NCBI GenBank assembly: GCA_910579085.1
Contig: CAJTRU010000064.1
Span: 1 to 20,501, forward strand
DNA length: 20,501 nt
Direction of reading: 5' to 3'
Source: an uncultured Lachnospiraceae bacterium
Lineage (GTDB): Bacteria > Bacillota > Clostridia > Lachnospirales > Lachnospiraceae
Shown: in pieces, positions 7,489 to 15,679 of the stretch
How positions within the stretch are numbered: the first letter of the stretch is position 1
Layout of the letters: every line of letters starts with the position of its first letter
The notes under the pieces: generated by a model
What the model was told of the DNA's origin: nothing
The model's database searches: none
Seen by the model: only the letters and a program-made list of their open reading frames with translations
Position numbers and translations under genes: made by a program

Positions 7489-8610
7489 TTACCTCTTTCC
7501 ATTAATATCAACAACAACATATTCACAATGTTTTCCTGTACGCATGGAATATGTCCATCCTGCCACACCAGAAGATACAATTACTTTGCAGTTTCCTTCT
7601 TTATATTCACCATAATTTAATACACCAGCAATACCAGAAAAAAGACCAGCAGGCCATATCTGCCCTCCATGTGTATGTCCTGACAGTTCAAGCCCTACAT
7701 TGTTTTTATTATTTTCTGCCGCTTCAACTGGCTGGTGGTCTGCCATAATTATATATTTGTCCTTGTCTGCCCCTTTTAATATTTCACCGGGCGGCAGGCG
7801 GTCTGATGTCCTTCCCATTGTGGCATCTGCCCTGCCAGCAAGTATTAAGTCCTGTTCTATTTCTATATAACTATCTTCTAGCACTGTAATACCATTTTGC
7901 GAAATTGCCTGTACAAGCTCTTCATCTGTATAAGTCCTGTGGGTTGTATATGGCTGCCTGTCATGGTTTCCATATACATAATATATCCCATACCTGTTTT
8001 CAAGCCCGCCAAGCAGTTTAAAGACTTCCTGCATTTCTTCTTTTGAAGTCCCTTCTTCTGTAATATCCCCGCCAAGTATTACAATATCAGGCTGATGGCT
8101 GTTTATTACAGATATTTTGTCTTGTAATACTTTTTTATTTTGTACTGTGCCATAGTGTATATCTGATAAGAAAAGTATACGGTAACTGCTTGTAATTTTA
8201 TCTGTATTAATTATATATTCCGCTGCCCTGATATTGTTCATATTATAATATCCATACACAATTATTGCTAATGCAGTTAAAAGCGGCAGTATGCCACTCT
8301 GGCTAAACCAGGATAAGGCCGCCTGTACCCTGCCTTTCTGCTTTTTTCCACAAATTTTGCTGGCGGCATATGCAATAATATCAAATAACATAAACGCCGC
8401 TGTAATATGTAATATAATAACCGCTGTATTTGAAAATAAAACCATGCAAAATAAGGCTGGTATAACTGCTAATATTATATTAACAGCTTTAATTCTTTTG
8501 CTGCTGGTATCTGCACCATAAAATTCCAGCAGGCGGCGCAAACGGAAAAAAATATATATTCCTGCTGCCAGTACAATTACCAGCATTATTATTATATATA
8601 TAGTAAACAT
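7489..8610 (-). CDS. Membrane-anchored calcineurin-like metallophosphoesterase
   Basis: The 373-aa protein has about four hydrophobic segments (roughly 3-22, 43-62, 64-84 and 107-125). A phosphoesterase domain follows with all metal-ligand motifs: SDIHYG (D150, H152), GGDI (D182), GNHD (N215, H216), ADH (H292) and GHTH (H312, H314). This matches the YaeI/YkuE-like group of two-metal phosphoesterases; some members act on lipid phosphates such as UDP-diacylglucosamine. The substrate here is not determinable. ACGGGG precedes the ATG. It is the first gene of a two-gene operon with DUF3737. A weak promoter could lie just upstream (TTTACG-17-CTATAG near 8630-8660). Confidence 0.9.
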   Translation of the reverse strand: MFTIYIIIMLVIVLAAGIYIFFRLRRLLEFYGADTSSKRIKAVNIILAVIPALFCMVLFSNTAVIILHITAAFMLFDIIAYAASKICGKKQKGRVQAALSWFSQSGILPLLTALAIIVYGYYNMNNIRAAEYIINTDKITSSYRILFLSDIHYGTVQNKKVLQDKISVINSHQPDIVILGGDITEEGTSKEEMQEVFKLLGGLENRYGIYYVYGNHDRQPYTTHRTYTDEELVQAISQNGITVLEDSYIEIEQDLILAGRADATMGRTSDRLPPGEILKGADKDKYIIMADHQPVEAAENNKNNVGLELSGHTHGGQIWPAGLFSGIAGVLNYGEYKEGNCKVIVSSGVAGWTYSMRTGKHCEYVVVDINGKR

Positions 8611-8694
8611 ATTAAAACCCCGTTTCTATATGCTCTATAGTATTAATATAAAAAAGCCGTAAAAATGGGTCTGTATCTGTCTGTATTCCATACA

Positions 8695-8925
8695 TCAAGA
8701 TACTATGCCTCTTTTAACGGCTTTAATAGTTTCCCAGTTACCGATATGGTGCATCCTGTCCCGTAATTTTATATTTAAAGCAACACCCACAGGTACTATA
8801 AGCTGTCTTTTCTTATAAGCAGAAGCCACATCTGCCATTTTATGTAATATACACCTGTTTTCATTATATTTAGAAAATAAATATATGTCAAGTTTTATTG
8901 CATTGAATACGCACGACTGTTTCAT
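8695..8925 (-). CDS. Small hypothetical ORF, possibly a gene remnant
   Basis: The frame encodes 76 residues with no recognised family, no signal peptide and a mixed composition with several Arg/Lys (AYKKRQLIVPVGVALNIKLR). The ATG lies 4 bp from the start of an inverted repeat (8929), and no good ribosome binding site precedes it. It could be a short gene, the tail of a gene broken by the repeat insertion, or chance. The 84 bp between its stop and the metallophosphoesterase start hold only an imperfect inverted repeat. Confidence 0.25.
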   Translation of the reverse strand: MKQSCVFNAIKLDIYLFSKYNENRCILHKMADVASAYKKRQLIVPVGVALNIKLRDRMHHIGNWETIKAVKRGIVS

Positions 8926-8928
8926 AAA

Positions 8929-9212
8929 TTTCCAGTTCTCTTTTGTTAGTGGACTAATGGTTTCCAGTGCCAGAACCAGAATATTCCATACAAGGGGGTA
9001 CGCATTCCGCTACGGTAAGCCACGCAGCGGCACATAAGGCTATGTCTCTAATGTTCCAAAATAAACTGGCGTTTTTTTCGTAACATTAAAGATATAGCTT
9101 AAATGCCGGCGGGCTTAAAGTACCCCTTTTATGGAATATTGCTGGCATCTGGCACGCAAAACCTGCCAATAGCAACCTGCAACCAAAAACAGAATAAAAA
9201 GAGAACTGGAAA
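8929..9212. repeat. Segment bounded by perfect 16-bp inverted repeats
   Basis: TTTCCAGTTCTCTTTT at 8929-8944 is the exact reverse complement of 9197-9212. The segment encloses the first copy of the GC-rich MITE-like element. The shorter core TTTCCAG/CTGGAAA recurs near 8961, 9334, 9403 and 9789, so this sequence may itself be a small repeat family into which the larger element inserted. Confidence 0.6.
8951..9168 (+). mobile_element. MITE-like GC-rich repeat, copy 1
   Basis: The core spans 8967-9155. It begins GTGCCAGAACCAG-AATATTCCATA-CAAGGGGGTAC and ends with the imperfect reverse complement (GTACCCCTTTTATGG-AATATTG-CTGGCATCTGGCAC), an inverted repeat of about 35 bp. Similarity extends outward to about 8951 and 9168 (ACCTGCCA). 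Inside is a GC-rich hairpin-prone block (TTCCGCTACGGTAAGC ... CACGCAGCGGCACATAA). No protein is encoded. GC content stands out from the AT-rich surroundings. A non-autonomous transposable element fits best; a structured RNA is the alternative. Confidence 0.65.
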
Positions 9213-9333
9213 CGGGGTAGGCAGGAGCGATTCTGCCAGCCACTTATTATACATTGTAATAATTACTGTTATGCAGGGATTAATATAAAAATGACACCAC
9301 TATACTTCCGTCCATCTAAACCACCTGCCATAA

Positions 9334-9409
9334 TTTCCAGTTATTACCTGTTCTGTTTTTATATCATATTTTTTGTAATTATAACAGGTTTTAGATAGAA
9401 CACTGGAAA
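9334..9409. repeat. Small inverted-repeat hairpin between the two element copies
   Basis: TTTCCAG (9334-9340) and CTGGAAA (9403-9409) are inverted outer ends, and ACCTGTT (9346-9352) and AACAGGT (9383-9389) are inverted inner ends around an AT-rich loop. It lies at the centre of the larger inverted arrangement of copies 1 and 2. Confidence 0.45.
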
Positions 9410-9486
9410 CTTGCTGTCTTACAAAATTTCAGAAAAAAACATGAACCAGCAGGATAACGGGAAATTACGTTTTACTGGTTTATAAT

Positions 9487-9660
9487 GACAGGTTTTGCGT
9501 GCCAGATGCCATGAATTATTCCGTAAAAGGGGTACTTTGGCATCGCCGGCGTTTAAATCCCGTACTTTGGGATTTTATGCGCCGCTGCGTATGCCACCGT
9601 AGCGGAAGCGTACCCCTGTACGGAATATTCTGGCTCTGGCACTGTAAACCGTCCGCCAAG
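9487..9660 (-). mobile_element. MITE-like GC-rich repeat, copy 2 (inverted relative to copy 1)
   Basis: The core spans 9499-9642. Read on the minus strand it gives the same order as copy 1: GTGCCAGAGCCAGAATATTCC, GGGGTACGCTTCCGCTACGG, GCAGCGGCGCATAA, then GCCGGCG, AAAGTACCCC and ATGGCATCTGGCAC. The unit is shorter than copy 1 (144 versus 189 bp core) because the central spacer differs. The flanks GGCGGACGGTTT and GGTTTTGC extend the terminal repeats. Copies 1 and 2 form a large imperfect inverted repeat around about 9330. Confidence 0.65.
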
Positions 9661-9897
9661 TTACACCAACAAAAGATAACTTGATATTATCCTGTATTGT
9701 GCAGGTGGATTGTATGTGGCGGAAACATGGCTTTTTCACGCAAAACCTGCCAGCGTAATTTTGCAATAAAATACAAAGTAATAAAATAACTGGAAACTGC
9801 AATATAGTTATGTTAAAATTATAGCAGAACCATATAACTTGTTGCCCTGCTTTTTTTAGTACTGAAATAAATAAATTACTTATATTAAGGAGGAAAT
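9661..9897 (+). other. Intergenic region with an element fragment and the leader of the acyltransferase-domain gene
   Basis: CACGCAAAACCTGCCA at 9737-9752 repeats the right end of the MITE-like element (compare 9153-9168) without its body, so it is a partial copy. Between 9780 and 9830 a TAAAAT (9813-9818) could serve as a -10, but no convincing -35 precedes it. TTAAGGAGG at 9885-9893 is the ribosome binding site of the following gene. Confidence 0.5.
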
Positions 9898-10698
9898 ATG
9901 GAAAACAACCAATTATACAATCTTTTAAACCTGCCTGCTGAGGTAATATATAACCTGGACAAATATGGCAGCTCAGGAAAAAACACATTTAATATAGATA
10001 TAGAAGATTTAATACAAAACACCAGCCTTGTAAAAGAACTGGATAAACTTATTGCAGAAAGTACCGGGCAGGATGATGATGGAATGAAAATCTTATGGGA
10101 AGAATTAAATATTGCAAGACAGTCTTATAATGAATACCAGAAAAAGGGAATCCCTGACAGGATTTTTATAGATACCATGAAATTTTGTACACGTTTTTTG
10201 AATGAATATTATAAAACTTACTCCTGTTACCGTTTTGCATGGGGATGGTGGTTTCCAAGGCAGTTAGCATTACTGGAATTCCGGATTGGCGCTTTAGAAT
10301 ATGAATATTGTGACGGGCATTATATTAGCCTGCATATACCATCCGATGCAGACCTTACACCACAGTCTGTCCTGAAATCTATTTCACAGTTTAAGGATTT
10401 TTGCAAGCAGTATTATCCTGGATGGGAAGGACTACAGATAAAATGTGAATCATGGATGCTTTCACCTGCATTAAAAGATGTTTTAACCCCAAATTCAAAT
10501 ATTTTACAATTCCAGGGATTATTTGATATAACAGAAACTAACTATGAAAGCATGGCTATATTAGACTGGGTATTTCCAGGATATAATAAAGTCTCAGAAG
10601 AACTTCCAGAAAATACAAGCCTGCAGGCCAATATGAAAAAATATCTTCTTGACGGCAATAAACCAGGTTGGACTAAAGGAGTATTAAAATCTGTCTGA
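9898..10698 (+). CDS. Acyltransferase-domain protein (GNAT C-terminal-domain-like)
   Basis: This 266-aa protein has a mostly helical N-terminal half (1-110). Its C-terminal region resembles the GNAT_C / 'acyltransferase domain-containing' family of Firmicutes: FAWGWWFPRQLALLEFRIGALEYE (113-136), YISLHIPSDADLTPQSVL (142-159) and a PGWEGLQIKCESWMLSPALKDVL stretch ending in FQGLFDI. Members are thought to have a GNAT-type fold, but no substrate is established. A strong ribosome binding site (AAGGAGG, spacing 4-5 nt) fixes the start. It is the only confident plus-strand gene here, with its own leader behind the repeat cluster, and it ends at a strong terminator. Confidence 0.7.
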   Translation: MENNQLYNLLNLPAEVIYNLDKYGSSGKNTFNIDIEDLIQNTSLVKELDKLIAESTGQDDDGMKILWEELNIARQSYNEYQKKGIPDRIFIDTMKFCTRFLNEYYKTYSCYRFAWGWWFPRQLALLEFRIGALEYEYCDGHYISLHIPSDADLTPQSVLKSISQFKDFCKQYYPGWEGLQIKCESWMLSPALKDVLTPNSNILQFQGLFDITETNYESMAILDWVFPGYNKVSEELPENTSLQANMKKYLLDGNKPGWTKGVLKSV

Positions 10699-10725
10699 TG
10701 GTAGTCTGTACATATGCCTGCACAA

Positions 10726-10778
10726 AAATAAAAACCTTTCCAGTCTGGAATTATATCTGCTGGAAAGGTTTTATTTTT
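10726..10778 (+). terminator. Bidirectional intrinsic terminator between converging genes
   Basis: AAAACCTTTCCAG (10731-10743) pairs perfectly with CTGGAAAGGTTTT (10760-10772) around a 16-nt loop, followed by ATTTTTAA on the plus strand. The minus strand also continues into T-rich sequence. It sits between the end of the plus-strand acyltransferase-domain gene and the end of the minus-strand surface-protein gene and can serve both. Confidence 0.9.
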
Positions 10779-10801
10779 AATTACAAATACCTTAATGTTA
10801 T

Positions 10802-13045
10802 TTAAACTTTCTTATATGTATATTTTCTTCCAATCATATTCTTGTACTCTGTTGCCTTTGCTTTAGGTACTTTTATTACTGCTTTTGAAGAAATCCCTGC
10901 AAATGCTTTATTTGCAATATTATCTATCTTGCTTGATTTTATTGTTATTTTTCTTAAAAGCTTGGATTTATAAAAACATTTTGAACCAATTTCCCTTACA
11001 TTTTTACCTATCTGGACTTCCTGTAGCACATCACATTCCCTGAATGTACCATCCCCGATAGTTTCAACATTTTTGCCAATTATTACTTTAGCAACATTAC
11101 TGCTCCTTAATAATGCCCTGTTGGCTACAGCTTTTACCTGGAATGTCTCCCCTTCTATTTCAACTGTATCTGGAATCCTTAAGTTTACTGGGCTTTTTAA
11201 TGCGTATGAATACTCTACGCTTTTTATATCTCCTGCATTTTCTGTAACTGTATATATCGCATTGCCAATCTGCCAGATAGTGCCTGGCTCTGATACAACT
11301 GGTTCTTCTGGAGCTGGCGTTTCTGCTGGCTCTTCTGTTGGTGCAGGCGTTGGTGATGGTGTTACAGATGGTGAAGGTGACGGTGTAACTGTTGGCTTTG
11401 GTGTTGCTGATGGCGTAACTGTTGGTGTTGCCGTAGGTTTTGGTGTTGCTGTAGGCAGTCCCTTAGGAGTCGGGCTTGGTGTTGGTGCAGGTGTTGACAT
11501 ATCAGGAACTGTAGGTGCTTCATTCCTGAAATATGTTGTAATTGCCTGGCCTCCTATCATATACTTACATTCCTTGCCAAAACTGTCATGCCATGGATAA
11601 CCATTAGTTACTGGCAAATCAACATTTCTTGCCATATTGGCAGGTGCTGTAATAAATGTCATGCTTGTGCATCCGTTAAACATCCTGGTAACATTGCTGG
11701 CTGACCTCATATCAAACATGCTGAAGTCAAGAACACTTATATTAGTACAGTTGTTAAACATCTCTCCCATATCAGTTACACGGCTTGTATTAAAATTAGT
11801 GAGGTCATAATTCCATGCTGTACATCCGCTGAACATTCCATGCATATTTACAACATTTGAGGTATTAAACCTTCCAATATTAAGTACGCTGCACTGGCAC
11901 TTATTAAACATATCACCCATATCTATTACATTGGATGTATCAAAATTACTTACATCAAGGAAACTATAAGCTATACATTCCTTAAACATGCTGTTCATGT
12001 TTGTAACTTTGCTTGTTCTTAAACTGCCAAGTGTATATGCAGAAAGATTTCCGCAGCCTGCAAACATAAAACTCATATCTGCCACATTTGATGTATCAAA
12101 CTTAGAAACATCAATAGCAGCAACCCTGCAATTTTCAAACATGCCCTTCATATTTGTAACTTTGCTTGTATTAAGCTCTAAAGGAGTTGTTGTAACGTTA
12201 AAATCACGCAGGTTCGTACATCCTGAAAACATGTAACTCATATCTGTAACATTGCTTGTGTCAAAACCTGTATATCCAATATCATTTATATGTAATGAAA
12301 CAAAGCTTTCACAATTATAAAACATATGTGACATATTTGTTACCTTTGAAGTATTAAAAAACCTGAGTTCAAAGTCAGGCAGGTTTTTGCAGCCTGCAAA
12401 CATATATGCCATGTTTGTTACATTATTAGTATACCAGCCATCCAGTTCAAGGTTTGTAAGATTTGTACAGTCATTAAACATATAACTCATATCTGTAACA
12501 TTTATAAGTGGTGTGGTTTTAAAGCTAATACTCTGCATTAACTTGCACCCGTCAAACATATGGCTTGTATCTGTAAGGCTTCCTGTATCAAAGTATGTAA
12601 TCTCAATAGTTGCAAGGTTATTCAGGCCTGCAAACATCTTTCTTGCAGAATGTATTCCTGTAACGGCAACTACTGCACTTTTTATTGAACTGCGGTATGA
12701 ATACCACTTTGGATATGAATTTTCTGAAGTAACATTTGAATAGTCACCATTCCCTGTAAGTGTCAGTACGCCATATTTGTCAATAGTCCATGTTATAGCC
12801 CCGTCTGTACCTTTATATACATAATTATCTGCACGTCTTAGTGAATTAATCCTGTCTATCTGTTCCAGCACTTCTTTTTTGCTTTTGCACTGTATATCTG
12901 TCTCTTCTGCTGGCCTTTCCTTAACTGGCACACCAGAAGCCCCAAGTGTCTTTACAGGTGAAGCACCAGCTATATAAGGTACTGAAGATGACAATATTGC
13001 AGCCGGTAATATAATTGCTGCTAATAATCTGGATAATTTACGCAT
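10802..13045 (-). CDS. BspA-like secreted surface protein (DUF285 repeats, Pro/Thr linker, C-terminal LRR_5)
   Basis: The 747-aa protein begins with a Sec-type signal peptide (MRKLSRLLAAIILPAAILSS, cleavage near residue 28). About thirteen DUF285/BspA-type repeats follow, roughly residues 125-490, each with the 'NTSNVTDMSYMFSGCTNL' pattern. Next is a Pro/Thr/Ser-rich linker (about 512-583) and a C-terminal leucine-rich LRR_5 region (about 620-735, 'VIIGKNVETIGDGTF', 'VQIGKNVREIGSKCF'). DUF285 proteins are commonly surface-exposed and often implicated in adhesion. No LPxTG motif or terminal transmembrane helix is seen, so its attachment is unclear; the Lys-rich end (KYTYKKV) could bind the wall. 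AGGAGGGGG precedes the ATG. A promoter in 13100-13140 is likely but not clear-cut. Confidence 0.9.
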   Translation of the reverse strand: MRKLSRLLAAIILPAAILSSSVPYIAGASPVKTLGASGVPVKERPAEETDIQCKSKKEVLEQIDRINSLRRADNYVYKGTDGAITWTIDKYGVLTLTGNGDYSNVTSENSYPKWYSYRSSIKSAVVAVTGIHSARKMFAGLNNLATIEITYFDTGSLTDTSHMFDGCKLMQSISFKTTPLINVTDMSYMFNDCTNLTNLELDGWYTNNVTNMAYMFAGCKNLPDFELRFFNTSKVTNMSHMFYNCESFVSLHINDIGYTGFDTSNVTDMSYMFSGCTNLRDFNVTTTPLELNTSKVTNMKGMFENCRVAAIDVSKFDTSNVADMSFMFAGCGNLSAYTLGSLRTSKVTNMNSMFKECIAYSFLDVSNFDTSNVIDMGDMFNKCQCSVLNIGRFNTSNVVNMHGMFSGCTAWNYDLTNFNTSRVTDMGEMFNNCTNISVLDFSMFDMRSASNVTRMFNGCTSMTFITAPANMARNVDLPVTNGYPWHDSFGKECKYMIGGQAITTYFRNEAPTVPDMSTPAPTPSPTPKGLPTATPKPTATPTVTPSATPKPTVTPSPSPSVTPSPTPAPTEEPAETPAPEEPVVSEPGTIWQIGNAIYTVTENAGDIKSVEYSYALKSPVNLRIPDTVEIEGETFQVKAVANRALLRSSNVAKVIIGKNVETIGDGTFRECDVLQEVQIGKNVREIGSKCFYKSKLLRKITIKSSKIDNIANKAFAGISSKAVIKVPKAKATEYKNMIGRKYTYKKV

Positions 13046-13189
13046 TTTCCCCCTCCTAATAATTTATACAGGAAAATACTGCCTTTACAGGCAGAAAATG
13101 CCCTGTATATGGTATAATATTCTATAATTGTATCACAATAATGTCAGATATCAAAGAGTGCTTTGCTTTTCTTAAAAATTTTTTAAAAT

Positions 13190-13459
13190 TTAATCCTCTT
13201 CTATTACCTGTATTTCTATAAAATCGAACTCTACAGACTCTATAAAATTATCCTTATAAAACCTTGTTTTATCCCTGCGTTTAAACTCATTAATATTTTT
13301 CTCAAGCCAGACTGGCCTGCTTAAATCAAATTCATAACAAACTTCATCAACAGCATCAAAAACCTTTTTTGTCCTGCTTTTGCCTTCTGCCATATCACTT
13401 ATTGTTATATCTTTCAGAAGCCTGTTATCTTTAAATTCCTTAGCCCATAACCTGAACAT
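13190..13459 (-). CDS. Small conserved-looking cytosolic protein of unknown function
   Basis: The 89-aa product is highly charged (MFRLWAKEFKDNRLLKDITI..., EFKRRDKTRFYKDNFIESVEFDFIEIQVIEED) with no membrane segment or known motif. AAAGGG precedes the ATG at good spacing and the frame fills the space after the nucleoid-associated protein gene by 36 bp, so it is probably the last gene of that operon. I do not recognise a family. Confidence 0.65.
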   Translation of the reverse strand: MFRLWAKEFKDNRLLKDITISDMAEGKSRTKKVFDAVDEVCYEFDLSRPVWLEKNINEFKRRDKTRFYKDNFIESVEFDFIEIQVIEED

Positions 13460-13495
13460 TTTGCCAAACCCTTTCTAACCAAATTACCAAGAAAA

Positions 13496-14512
13496 TTATC
13501 TTGTTGAAATCCTGTTAATATTTTTTATTAAAACAGAAATTGTCCCATCAGGATTAGTTATAAACTCCACCTGGTTAATATCCTGGTACTGTTCCATAGG
13601 AATATTTATCTCTATTCCAGTATCTGTTTTTAAATACTGCTTTTCAAACTTCCTGGTAGTCTTTTCACTTTGCGGTTTTACTTCTGTTTTCTGCATATGG
13701 TACTTTTCCATTTTAGCATCAAATTCTTCTTTTATCTCTGGTACTGTCCCATAAATTTTCTCACTTATTTTTTCTACGCTTATTAAGCCATTTTCTTCTA
13801 TTTCCTCTTTAATTATACGTTTTGCTTCCATCTGCTTTACAGGCTTTTCTGCAAAATGTTTTTTATTAACCTGCTCAACTGCACGTGTAACAATATCAAG
13901 CTTTGATTTAGAAGACAGGGAAGCACTACAGTTAAGATAAAGTTCTGAAAGATAATTGCATTTTTCACCATTTACTTCATACTTTTTCTCAACAATATTT
14001 ACAGTATAATCCTCCAGGTTAATTATTACTGCTTCTGACAGCCTTGTAGAAGAAGCTGGAAGAGCTGCCCTGTATTTTATAATACTATTTACATTGCTGC
14101 CCTCAGAAGAATTTGTCATATGTACAAAACTTTCTTTATAATTCATTTTTAACAGTGCAAGGTACAAAACGCTCTTAACCTGGAAAGTTACAGCAGCAAA
14201 ATCGGCAGAAGGAATTGTAATATTAGAATTCATTATGCTATATAAAAGCCCTGCCATCTCTTTGCTTGAATTAACAAGGTTTTCCTCACTGAATTCTTTA
14301 ACAAGTTTATACATTCCCTCTGCATTTTCTTCATCATTAAAATAACACTTCTTCATATCATCCCCTGACATTATCTTAAATATGTGCTGCCTGAAAAAAT
14401 CATTTATATCAGGTGAAAGTTCCAGAAGCTGTTCTGAAAATACAGGGCATCCAAGTTCACCATCCAGAATATGTACAATGCCCTGCCTTATAATTATCTC
14501 ATCTTGTTCCAT
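13496..14512 (-). CDS. Nucleoid-associated protein, NdpA-like
   Basis: The 338-aa protein starts with IIIRQGIVHILDGELGCPVFSEQLLEL, the pattern at the head of 37-kDa nucleoid-associated (NdpA/YejK) proteins in Firmicutes: a His-Ile-Leu-Asp strand followed by 'P.LS...L'. Length agrees with that family (about 330 residues). A central 'AVTFQVKSVLYLALLKMNYKESFVH' segment and the C-terminal IEINIPMEQYQDINQVEFITNPDGTISVLIKNI also fit. Family members bind DNA and associate with the nucleoid; the precise role is unclear. AGAGG precedes the ATG and the gene lies 21 bp after the alcohol dehydrogenase, so they are co-transcribed. Confidence 0.75.
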   Translation of the reverse strand: MEQDEIIIRQGIVHILDGELGCPVFSEQLLELSPDINDFFRQHIFKIMSGDDMKKCYFNDEENAEGMYKLVKEFSEENLVNSSKEMAGLLYSIMNSNITIPSADFAAVTFQVKSVLYLALLKMNYKESFVHMTNSSEGSNVNSIIKYRAALPASSTRLSEAVIINLEDYTVNIVEKKYEVNGEKCNYLSELYLNCSASLSSKSKLDIVTRAVEQVNKKHFAEKPVKQMEAKRIIKEEIEENGLISVEKISEKIYGTVPEIKEEFDAKMEKYHMQKTEVKPQSEKTTRKFEKQYLKTDTGIEINIPMEQYQDINQVEFITNPDGTISVLIKNINRISTR

Positions 14513-14533
14513 AGTATACCTCTCAATAAAACA

Positions 14534-15631
14534 TTAGTTAATTTTATCTATAATATTTATTATGTCCCTTATATCCTCTTCCCTGGTTTTAAATGGCACT
14601 GACAAGAGCTTTTTAGGATTTTGCATTATCTCATTAACCATATTTTCTGTATCATCACCAGTAATATATACATCTGGCATGCACTTTTTAATAAAACCAG
14701 CAAAATCCCTGGTATCTTTAAATCCCATTTTAGCAACAGCTTCTTTATAACCTGGCATAGAATTTTTCTCCATAAGTGCAAGATAGCCTGGAAGGAAAAT
14801 TCCAACTGCTTTTCCATGTGGGACTCCCTTATTATATGTAAGATAATAGCTTAACCCATGAGGAATTGATGTTCCTGTATGTGATATTGCCATTCCCGCC
14901 AATGTGGAAGCAAAAAGAAGCTGGTTATAATTATCTTTTGTAAATTCTCCTGTTTCAATTGCATCCCTGTTTGCAGCCCATTGTTCCATTCCATAAAGAC
15001 TTGCCATACGGCTGTACTCTGTTGCATTTGCATTAAAATAACTTTCAATAATATGCCCTAGTGCATCTATTGCAGTATTTATAACCAGCCCTGCTGGTGC
15101 ATTGCCTAGGTATTTTGCATCAATACATGCAAGTACAGGATATATCTTATGGCTAATACTCTGTTTTGTCTTAATATCATCCCTTGTAAGTATTGCATAA
15201 GGTGTAACTTCTGAACCTGTGCCACATGTGGTTGGTATTTCAACAACAGGCAGTGCCTTAATCTTAAGCGGCTTGTACAATACATCTTCTGATGTATCGC
15301 GGTTCTGCACCATAAGCGCCACTGCTTTCGCCGCATCCATAGGCGAGCCGCCACCCGCACCTATAACAAAATCAGCACCCTGGCTTCTTCCAATCCCTGC
15401 TGCATCCATTATAGTGCCAACAGACGGGTTTTCTTCTATTTTATCATATAAAATATATTCAGTATTATTATCTTCAAGCGCCTTTATAATATCATCAAGC
15501 GCCCCTGTCTGGACAGCAGATGACCTGCCCGTAATTATAAGTGCCTTCCTTCCAAGTGAAGCAATTTCACTACTATGTTTTAAAACTGCACCATCCTCAT
15601 GGTAAATTTCTGTTGGTATATAAAATTCCAT
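14534..15631 (-). CDS. Iron-containing (group III) alcohol dehydrogenase
   Basis: This is a full-length 365-aa member. It has GAGGGSPMDAAK (91-102) for NAD(P) binding and the IPTTCGTGSEVTPYA motif (132-146). The iron ligands are D189, H193 (TAIDALGHIIES), H258 (IPHGLSYYLT) and H272 (VPHGKAVG). Such enzymes interconvert alcohols and aldehydes in the cytosol during fermentation; whether this one uses ethanol, butanol or a diol cannot be told. GAGGTAAGAAATG gives a good start. It lies between RNase E/G and the nucleoid-associated protein, an operon with no obvious metabolic logic. Confidence 0.93.
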   Translation of the reverse strand: MEFYIPTEIYHEDGAVLKHSSEIASLGRKALIITGRSSAVQTGALDDIIKALEDNNTEYILYDKIEENPSVGTIMDAAGIGRSQGADFVIGAGGGSPMDAAKAVALMVQNRDTSEDVLYKPLKIKALPVVEIPTTCGTGSEVTPYAILTRDDIKTKQSISHKIYPVLACIDAKYLGNAPAGLVINTAIDALGHIIESYFNANATEYSRMASLYGMEQWAANRDAIETGEFTKDNYNQLLFASTLAGMAISHTGTSIPHGLSYYLTYNKGVPHGKAVGIFLPGYLALMEKNSMPGYKEAVAKMGFKDTRDFAGFIKKCMPDVYITGDDTENMVNEIMQNPKKLLSVPFKTREEDIRDIINIIDKIN

Positions 15632-15679
15632 TTCTTACCTCATTTCTATACTGCCTTTATGCATAACCAGGCTTTATTA

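Noticed and set aside
8653..8724. AAAGCCGT/ACGGCTTT inverted repeat as a terminator
   Set aside because: The loop is over 50 nt and part of the repeat lies within a possible coding frame, so it is not a plausible intrinsic terminator.
8929..9752. CRISPR-like array
   Set aside because: The repeats are few, inverted relative to each other and of unequal spacing; no cas genes are present.
9103..9988. Several short frames on both strands within the repeat cluster
   Set aside because: They follow the inverted repeats, lack ribosome binding sites and have no protein-like composition.
11073..11600. Plus-strand 175-codon frame rich in Gly and Val
   Set aside because: It is the complement of the Pro/Thr linker of the surface protein; low-complexity antisense artefact.
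13151..13185. CAAAG-AGTG-CTTTG hairpin followed by T-rich sequence as a plus-strand terminator
   Set aside because: The stem is only 5 bp and no plus-strand gene reads into it.
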